The translations under genes were made by a program, and so were the position numbers. This document shows positions 1 through 5,933 of a DNA stretch of 7,899 bases, in pieces. The DNA lies in NCBI GenBank assembly GCA_013205645.1, contig JABMMH010000318.1, positions 1-7,899 on the forward strand, given 5' to 3'. The DNA is from Polaromonas sp. Lineage in GTDB: Bacteria > Pseudomonadota > Gammaproteobacteria > Burkholderiales > Burkholderiaceae_C. How positions within the stretch are numbered: position 1 is the stretch's first letter; every line of letters begins with the position of its first letter. The notes beneath the pieces were generated by a model. It was not told the DNA's origin. It saw only the letters and a list, made by a program, of their open reading frames with translations, and ran no database searches.

Positions 1-230
1 GCCGACTGGACGATCACGCAGCGCTGAATACCAAGGTGGCGATGCAACGCAAAGAGCCGTTCCTTGGGTGCATCCACAGGCGTGAAGTTGCGGCTGACCG
101 CAAACGGAAATTGCGCCGCAGGCCCGAACACATGGACGTGGCTGTCGCAAGCTCCGGCAGGCAACGTCAATCTGGGTGTCGATGGATTCGGGTTGTACGT
201 GAGCACGGTTTGGTCGGCGTTGGTGGTCAT
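1..230 (-). CDS. Amidohydrolase of the 2-pyrone-4,6-dicarboxylate lactonase (LigI-like) family, N-terminal part
   Basis: The gene starts at ATG 230 and runs off the left edge; 76 complete codons are visible. Residues 24-37 read PAGACDSHVHVFGP, followed by a QFPF segment, an arginine-rich stretch and CVIVQS near the edge. From memory, this is the order and spacing at the start of LigI-type metal-dependent hydrolases (amidohydrolase superfamily, TIM barrel). His31 and His33 form the HxH motif at the end of the first strand and fall at the same positions as in LigI. LigI opens the lactone of 2-pyrone-4,6-dicarboxylate in the protocatechuate 4,5-cleavage (lignin monomer) pathway. Relatives act on other sugar or aromatic lactones, so the substrate is not certain. 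The start is supported by co-linearity with the LigI N-terminus. It has no clear Shine-Dalgarno sequence of its own, and its ATG overlaps the stop of a short upstream ORF (ATGA). The divergent LysR gene suggests an inducible catabolic operon. Confidence 0.8.
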   Translation of the reverse strand, partial: MTTNADQTVLTYNPNPSTPRLTLPAGACDSHVHVFGPAAQFPFAVSRNFTPVDAPKERLFALHRHLGIQRCVIVQS

Positions 231-277
231 AGATTGGGTGAGAGCTTCAGTGACTTGGATCGAATAATTGTCGGCAT
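227..277 (-). CDS. Possible 16-residue leader ORF coupled to the hydrolase
   Basis: ATG 277 opens a 16-codon frame (MPTIIRSKSLKLSPNL) ending at TGA 229-227. The TGA overlaps the ATG of the hydrolase in an ATGA junction. It is preceded by AAAGG with a 7-base spacer, the only good ribosome binding site in this gap. The hydrolase start lacks one, so ribosomes finishing this ORF could re-initiate on the hydrolase. The peptide is basic and resembles nothing I know. It is too short to judge by codon use and could be chance. The frame differs from that of the hydrolase, so it is not an N-terminal extension unless a base is missing. Confidence 0.3.
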   Translation of the reverse strand: MPTIIRSKSLKLSPNL

Positions 278-284
278 AATCGCG

Positions 285-289
285 CCTTT
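285..289 (-). promoter_or_regulatory. Shine-Dalgarno sequence (AAAGG) of the leader ORF
   Basis: On the minus strand AAAGG ends 7 bases before ATG 277, a normal spacing for a ribosome binding site. No comparable purine run stands before the hydrolase ATG at 230. If it is real, translation of the hydrolase transcript is loaded here. Confidence 0.35.
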
Positions 290-307
290 GAGTGATGCTT
301 TTTTCAA

Positions 308-318
308 ATAGCTGCTAT
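308..318. repeat. Short palindrome ATAGC-T-GCTAT, possible interspersed-repeat core
   Basis: Two 5-base arms (ATAGC and GCTAT) flank a single T, just upstream of the LysR gene and after a run of six T. I recall very similar AAATAGCTGCT elements scattered between genes in Comamonadaceae genomes. That recollection supports both the repeat call and the taxonomic guess, but it cannot be tested from one copy. It could instead be an operator for the adjacent LysR regulator. Confidence 0.35.
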
Positions 319-346
319 CAGCCAAACAACACACCCACCCATCAAC

Positions 347-1231
347 ATGGATTTAACGCGTCTTCAATACTTTGCGGCCGTGGCCGAGGCTGGCAGCTTC
401 AGCCGCGCCGCCGCATCTCTGAACCTGTCGCAGCCAGCGCTGAGCCGACAAGTCTTGCTGTTGGAAGAAGACCTCGGTCAACGCCTGCTAGAACGCCATG
501 GCCGCGGCGCCCACACCACTGAAGCCGGGGCCGCACTGCTGGTCCATGCACGCGGTATTTTTGACTTGGCCGAACGCGCGCAGGCCGACATGCGTGAGCG
601 CCAACGCAGCCCGCGTGGCCGCCTCACCGTGGGTTTGCCGCCGCGCGTAGCGCATGTGCTCACCGCCGATTTGGTCGAATGTTTTCATGCTGAATTTCCC
701 GATGCAGCGATCACCGTGGTCGAAGGTTTGAGCATTCGCCTGCGTGAAATGCTGGTGGCTGGCAGAGCGGATCTGGCGATTATTTTTGACCCGGCGCATT
801 CGCCGCAGCTTCAACTCGAAACCTTGGTGCGTGAGCCGATGGTGCTGGTCAGTGCCAAGCCTTTGCCAGCCAAAATCCGCTTGGCCGACGTGGTCCAGCG
901 CAGCTTGGTGATGCCGAGTGGGCCGCATGCGCTCAGGCAACTGCTTGAGCAGCACACCGCGCCGCGCGGCCTGCCGCTGAATCTCTGGGCTGAAGTGGAG
1001 TCAGTGCAAACGGTGTTGTCGCTGGTGGCACGCGGATTGGTCGACACCATCTTGCCCGTCAGCGCTGTGAAGGCCTGGATCTACACCGAGCCCCTGCACG
1101 TGGCAGCCATTCACGCCCCGGTGATGCGCAACAAACTGGTGCTGGCCGTGCCCGCCGCCAGACCCGCCACGCGCTTGAGCCGCTATGCCAGTGAGTTGCT
1201 GCGCGAATTGGTAGCGAAGCACTTCGGGTAA
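347..1231 (+). CDS. LysR-type transcriptional regulator
   Basis: This 294-residue protein has the usual length and layout of a LysR-type regulator. The N-terminal winged helix-turn-helix spans residues 1-60 (LQYFAAVAEAGSFSRAAASL, then LSQPALSRQV and an E-DLG-RLLER segment). A linker helix follows to about residue 88, then a two-lobed periplasmic-binding-like effector domain starting at RGRLTVGLPP. The family binds DNA as tetramers and activates target genes when a small metabolite is bound, usually repressing its own gene. It is divergent from the LigI-like hydrolase, which makes that gene and whatever follows it the most likely target; an aromatic or lactone intermediate is the inferred effector. 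The ATG at 347 fits the family start, but the upstream sequence is C-rich and has no clear ribosome binding site. Its stop lies five bases from the stop of the convergent phosphodiesterase gene, with no terminator hairpin between. Confidence 0.93.
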   Translation: MDLTRLQYFAAVAEAGSFSRAAASLNLSQPALSRQVLLLEEDLGQRLLERHGRGAHTTEAGAALLVHARGIFDLAERAQADMRERQRSPRGRLTVGLPPRVAHVLTADLVECFHAEFPDAAITVVEGLSIRLREMLVAGRADLAIIFDPAHSPQLQLETLVREPMVLVSAKPLPAKIRLADVVQRSLVMPSGPHALRQLLEQHTAPRGLPLNLWAEVESVQTVLSLVARGLVDTILPVSAVKAWIYTEPLHVAAIHAPVMRNKLVLAVPAARPATRLSRYASELLRELVAKHFG

Positions 1232-1236
1232 CTGAA

Positions 1237-2190
1237 TTAACGCGGCAAGGCCATGTCGCGTTCTGCCATCACCGCACGCAAGCGGTCTGGGTAATCGGTG
1301 ATGAGACCGTCTACGCCCCAGTCCATCAGGCGCTTCATGTCAGCGGTCTCGTTCACCGTCCACGGCACCACGGGCAAGCCCAAAGCCTGCGCCTGCTTCA
1401 ACAGATCCGGATGCAGCTGCTTCCAATGCGGCGACCAAGTGACACCCTTGGCAGAGCCCGCTGCAGCGCGTACCAGTTTTGGCATGGAACCACCATGCGC
1501 GCTTAGCTTGCGGCCAGCGGTCCAGAGTGCTTCGTTCGGGCTGCCGGCCACTGGCGGTGTAGCACTCAGATAGGCGGCTCGCATCTCGGGCGCGAGCTTG
1601 TGCACGACTTGCAAGGTGCGCCAGTCAAAGCTTTGCAGCATCACCCGCTCCGTCATTCCGGCTTGACGAATGACTGCTAATACAGCGCGGACAAAAGGCT
1701 CTGGGGCCAAAGTGTCACCGGGTGCAGTCGGATTCAGCTTGGTTTCAATGTTGAAATTCAGGTGGCCAAAACCCAGCGTATTGATACGCTCAAAAACCGC
1801 CGCCAAAGTAGGCACGCGCTCACCATCAACCGCTTGCTGCTGGTTAAATTCACGCGCATAGTTTGTGCCGGGTTGCAATCGACCCACGTCATACATTTGC
1901 AGTTGCGACAGCGACAGCGCATGGATCAGCGGCCCACGCACCGGCAACCACTCACCACTGGCATCACGCGTGAAGAAGGGGTTGAGCGCCCTGTCGTGTG
2001 TCACCACTGGCACGCCATCGGCGGTGATGCCAATGTCCAGCTCCAGCGTGCTGACGCCCAGGCGCGCCGCAGACTCAAAGGCCGTCAGCGTGTTCTCGGG
2101 GTGCAAACCCCGGCCACCACGGTGCGCTTGAAGATCAAAAGCGTGTGCAGCACCTGACAGACACAGCAGTGCCAATACCAAAATTCTCAT
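1237..2190 (-). CDS. Exported glycerophosphodiester phosphodiesterase
   Basis: The 317-residue protein begins with a short cleavable signal peptide: MRIL, a hydrophobic core, and AHA at residues 15-17 as the likely signal peptidase I site. The mature enzyme should be periplasmic. The catalytic GDPD fold follows with AHRGGRG (22-28), PENT (31-34), ELD (50-52, metal ligands) and THD (64-66). The C-terminus has the family ending DWGVDGLITDYPDR. His23 and His65 are the expected general acid/base pair. The enzyme hydrolyses glycerophosphodiesters from phospholipid breakdown to glycerol 3-phosphate and an alcohol. It is longer than cytosolic UgpQ (about 250) and nearer in type to periplasmic GlpQ (about 360). 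No glp or ugp transporter gene is adjacent, so the preferred substrate is open. GGGTG lies close upstream of ATG 2190. The gene is divergent from gloA. Confidence 0.92.
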   Translation of the reverse strand: MRILVLALLCLSGAAHAFDLQAHRGGRGLHPENTLTAFESAARLGVSTLELDIGITADGVPVVTHDRALNPFFTRDASGEWLPVRGPLIHALSLSQLQMYDVGRLQPGTNYAREFNQQQAVDGERVPTLAAVFERINTLGFGHLNFNIETKLNPTAPGDTLAPEPFVRAVLAVIRQAGMTERVMLQSFDWRTLQVVHKLAPEMRAAYLSATPPVAGSPNEALWTAGRKLSAHGGSMPKLVRAAAGSAKGVTWSPHWKQLHPDLLKQAQALGLPVVPWTVNETADMKRLMDWGVDGLITDYPDRLRAVMAERDMALPR

Positions 2191-2287
2191 AACACCCGTT
2201 CAAAAACACAGTTAAAACAGTTTGCCGCACAATTGTTGCGTGCGCATGTCACGCGCTGGCTTTTACATTTTTTCACTGGAAATCATC
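2191..2287. promoter_or_regulatory. Divergent promoter region between the phosphodiesterase gene and gloA
   Basis: These 97 bases must hold the promoters of both genes. A perfect 8-base palindrome, ACAATTGT, sits at 2229-2236. GCGTG (2238-2242) and CACGC (2250-2254) could form a weak 5-base stem in the gloA leader. TACATT (2264-2269) is a possible -10 box for gloA, but no good -35 box lies at the right distance. GGA about six bases before ATG 2288 is the probable gloA ribosome binding site. Confidence 0.3.
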
Positions 2288-2698
2288 ATGCGAATTCTTC
2301 ACACCATGCTGCGCGTCGGCAACCTGCAACGCTCAATTGATTTTTACACCCATGTCTTGGGCATGAAGTTGCTGCGCAGCTCCGAAAATCCAGAGTACAA
2401 ATACAGTTTGGCTTTCCTCGGCTACGGCAGCAACCCGGAACATGCCGAGCTGGAGCTGACCTACAACCACGGCATTGATCAATACGACTTGGGCACAGCC
2501 TACGGCCACATCGCGTTGGGCGTACCAGACGCCTACGCAGCCTGCGACAAGATCAAAGCCTCAGGCGGCAACGTCACACGCGAAGCTGGCCCGGTCAAAG
2601 GCGGCAACACCGTGATTGCCTTTGTGACCGACCCGGATGGCTACAAGATTGAGTTGATTGAACGCAAAGAAAACGCCGGCGGCGGTGGCTTGCGTTAA
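2288..2698 (+). CDS. gloA: Glyoxalase I (lactoylglutathione lyase)
   Basis: GloA isomerises the hemithioacetal of methylglyoxal and glutathione to S-lactoylglutathione, the first step of methylglyoxal detoxification in the cytosol. The 136-residue sequence is nearly co-linear with Escherichia coli GloA (135 residues), including HTMLRVG, QRSIDFYT, LGMKLLR, NPEYKYSLAF, LGTAYGHIAL and NVTREAGPVKGG. The four metal ligands are in place: His5, Glu56, His74 and Glu122. The compact form without the eukaryotic insertions points to the Ni/Co-activated bacterial class. I chose ATG 2288, which gives the conserved MRILHTMLRVG start. The frame stays open upstream to ATG 2222, but those 22 residues match nothing in the family. 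The C-terminus ends in a glycine-rich tail (GGGG near residue 132). The stop faces the eda stop at a distance of 16 bases, with no visible terminator. Confidence 0.97.
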   Translation: MRILHTMLRVGNLQRSIDFYTHVLGMKLLRSSENPEYKYSLAFLGYGSNPEHAELELTYNHGIDQYDLGTAYGHIALGVPDAYAACDKIKASGGNVTREAGPVKGGNTVIAFVTDPDGYKIELIERKENAGGGGLR

Positions 2699-2714
2699 GT
2701 CGAATACGGTTGCC

Positions 2715-3364
2715 TCAGTTACCGCGCTTCAGCTGACTGGCTTCAAGCGCCAGCGCTGTGATGCGTGCCCAATCGCCTTGGGCCACGGCATCGGCAGGTG
2801 TGAGCCAAGAACCACCGACACAGACCACGTTGCTGAGGGCTAAAAACTCAGCCGCATTGGCCAAGCTGACACCGCCGGTGGGGCAAAATTTGACGTCACC
2901 AAACGGTCCGCCCCAAGCTTTAAGCATGGCCGGACCGCCAGCTTGCAGGGCCGGAAAAAACTTGAGCTCGGTGAAGCCGTCATCTTGCGCGGCCATGATC
3001 TCACTGCCAGTGGCAACGCCTGGCAACAGTGGCAAATCGGTGTCGCGGCAGGCTTGTCCCAAGGCATGGGTATAGCCGGGACTGACGATGAAGCGTGCGC
3101 CCGCCATGGCACAAGCCATCACATCGGCGGCACTGCGGGCGGTGCCGGCACCGATCACCGCTTCGGGTACTTCGCGGGCAATCGCTTCAATACACGCCAA
3201 ACCTTGCGGAGTGCGCAAGGTGACTTCCAACATGCGGATACCGCCTGCCACCAGCGCACGGGCCAGCGGCACAGCGTGCGCCACATCGTTCAGCACGATG
3301 ACCGGAATGACGGCGGCGTCTTGCATCACCTGCAGGGCCGTCCAGCGGCTCTGTTCAGTCTTGT

Positions 3365-3374
<10 letters not shown>
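2715..3374 (-). CDS. eda: 2-dehydro-3-deoxy-phosphogluconate (KDPG) aldolase
   Basis: This class I aldolase splits 2-keto-3-deoxy-6-phosphogluconate into pyruvate and glyceraldehyde 3-phosphate, the last step specific to the Entner-Doudoroff pathway. The 219 residues fit a single TIM barrel. PVIVLND (24-30) begins the first strand, LEVTLRTP (49-56) carries the catalytic Glu50, and GAGTA (75-79) follows. SPGYT (98-102) and LPGVATGSE (117-125) are also present. LKFFPA (137-142) places the Schiff-base lysine at Lys138, and CPTGGV binds phosphate. E. coli Eda (213 residues) has Glu45 and Lys133, the same spacing. Start ATG 3374 lies inside the last codons of edd, a 10-base overlap, and is preceded by a good ribosome binding site. 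The two genes are therefore almost certainly co-transcribed and translationally coupled. Some members also act on 2-keto-4-hydroxyglutarate. Confidence 0.97.
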
Positions 3375-5185
<1,811 letters not shown>

Positions 5186-5210
5186 GGATTCCAAAGTTGG
5201 ATGAAATGGA

Positions 5211-5288
5211 TTGGTAACTTTATTACTCCACCCATCCTACTTGTTAAAGTCGCCGTTGGACAGGCGGCAGGAACAAAGTGGTTACCAA
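5211..5288. promoter_or_regulatory. Inverted repeat TTGGTAAC ... GTTACCAA, candidate operators upstream of edd
   Basis: An exact 8-base arm at 5211-5218 is repeated in inverse orientation at 5281-5288, with 62 bases between. The right copy is also a local palindrome, TGGT-T-ACCA (5279-5287), like half-sites of GntR/FadR-type regulators. The left copy lies in GGTAACTTTATTACT (5213-5227), which fits 12 of 15 positions of the HexR consensus as I remember it (TGTARTWWWAYTACA) and covers the proposed -10 box. HexR controls Entner-Doudoroff genes in many proteobacteria. The repeat itself is certain; the bound protein is inference. The gap serves edd and chaC, so either gene could be the target. Confidence 0.45.
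5220..5248 (-). promoter_or_regulatory. Putative sigma-70 promoter of the edd-eda operon
   Basis: On the minus strand TTTAAC (5248-5243) and TAATAA (5225-5220) are separated by 17 bases. Both boxes are imperfect matches (the -10 has three of six). The position would give a leader of roughly 25-30 bases before ATG 5185. No better pair was found in the gap. Confidence 0.3.
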
Positions 5289-5339
5289 AGTAGCCCAAAA
5301 AACGCATCAAACGCCGCCCATTCGCTGTAAAGTTCAGCT

Positions 5340-5933
5340 GTGAAAAACGCCCAGAACGCTCAACTTAAAGCTACACGTGACCCAGCGAGCATGCTGGAAA
5401 ATTTTTTGCAGCAGTGGGGAGGCCGAGAAGACTTGTGGATTTTTGCCTACGCCTCGTTGATCTGGCGGCCGGATTTTGAATTTTCCGAGCAACGTCCAGC
5501 CAAGCTGCACGGCTGGCATCGGGCGCTGAAAATGTGGAGCCGTATCAACCGCGGCACGCCCGCTGTGCCGGGTTTGGTGTTTGCGTTGTTGTCAGGAGGC
5601 AGCTGCCAAGGCGTGGTCTACCGCGTGCCCCGGCAAGAAGTAGCGGCTGTGGTCAGCAAGCTCTGGCTGCGCGAAATGATGACCGGCGTATACGACCCGC
5701 GCAGGCTGCGCTGCCAGACCGACCAGGGACCGGTTCAGGCGCTGGCCTTCACGCTGTCAAGGCGCAGCCCCAACTTCACCGGCGTGCTCAGCCAAGCGCA
5801 TTACCAGCAGATATTTACCGATGCGATTGGCCGCTACGGCAGCACACGTGACTATGCGTTGCAAACTCTGGAGAGCTTGCAACGCATCGGCATCAGTGAT
5901 GCCGCTCTAACCAAACTGATCAAGTCAATTTAA
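5340..5933 (+). CDS. chaC: ChaC-family glutathione-specific gamma-glutamylcyclotransferase
   Basis: ChaC enzymes cleave glutathione to 5-oxoproline and cysteinylglycine in the cytosol. The visible family pattern is LWIFAYASLIWRPDFEF (32-48, the substrate loop), LHGWHRA (56-62), RGTP..PG (71-78), GVVYRVP (91-97) and LWLREMMTGVY (108-118). Glu112 in the last segment is the expected catalytic acid. E. coli ChaC has the same blocks with WIFGYGSLMW and WKREMITGCY. Here YGSL is replaced by YASL. The frame opens at GTG 5340 (197 residues). ATG 5391 would give 180 residues and still keep all conserved blocks; neither start has a strong ribosome binding site, so the start is uncertain. The name chaC recalls calcium/proton antiport, but no cha antiporter gene is adjacent. 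It is divergent from edd and overlaps the next gene's 3' end by 14 bases. Confidence 0.9.
   Translation: MKNAQNAQLKATRDPASMLENFLQQWGGREDLWIFAYASLIWRPDFEFSEQRPAKLHGWHRALKMWSRINRGTPAVPGLVFALLSGGSCQGVVYRVPRQEVAAVVSKLWLREMMTGVYDPRRLRCQTDQGPVQALAFTLSRRSPNFTGVLSQAHYQQIFTDAIGRYGSTRDYALQTLESLQRIGISDAALTKLIKSI

Larger units (their letters stand above)
231..346. promoter_or_regulatory. Divergent control region between the hydrolase and the LysR regulator
   Basis: These 116 bases separate two divergent starts and are more AT-rich than the flanking genes. On the plus strand CATAAT (275-280) matches five of six bases of a sigma-70 -10 box, but no convincing -35 box lies 16-18 bases before it. ATAAT occurs twice here (264-268 and 276-280) as a direct repeat. 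LysR-type regulators usually bind the gap between themselves and a divergent target, so this is the expected operator region. I could not assign an exact T-N11-A box. Confidence 0.35.

Noticed and set aside
36..311. Small plus-strand frames before the LysR gene
   Set aside because: They are opposite the LigI-like N-terminus, which has clear family motifs, and their translations have none.
1229..1239. Terminator between the LysR and phosphodiesterase genes
   Set aside because: Only five bases separate the stops and no hairpin with a T-run is visible in either direction.
2222..2287. Longer gloA start adding 22 residues
   Set aside because: The extension has no counterpart in the glyoxalase I family, while ATG 2288 gives the conserved N-terminus with the His5 metal ligand at the right position.
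2696..2717. Terminator between gloA and eda
   Set aside because: The 16-base gap and its flanks show no stable stem followed by a T-run on either strand.
5186..5194. TTG start of edd three codons upstream
   Set aside because: It adds three residues with no support, and the ATG at 5185 aligns with the family start.
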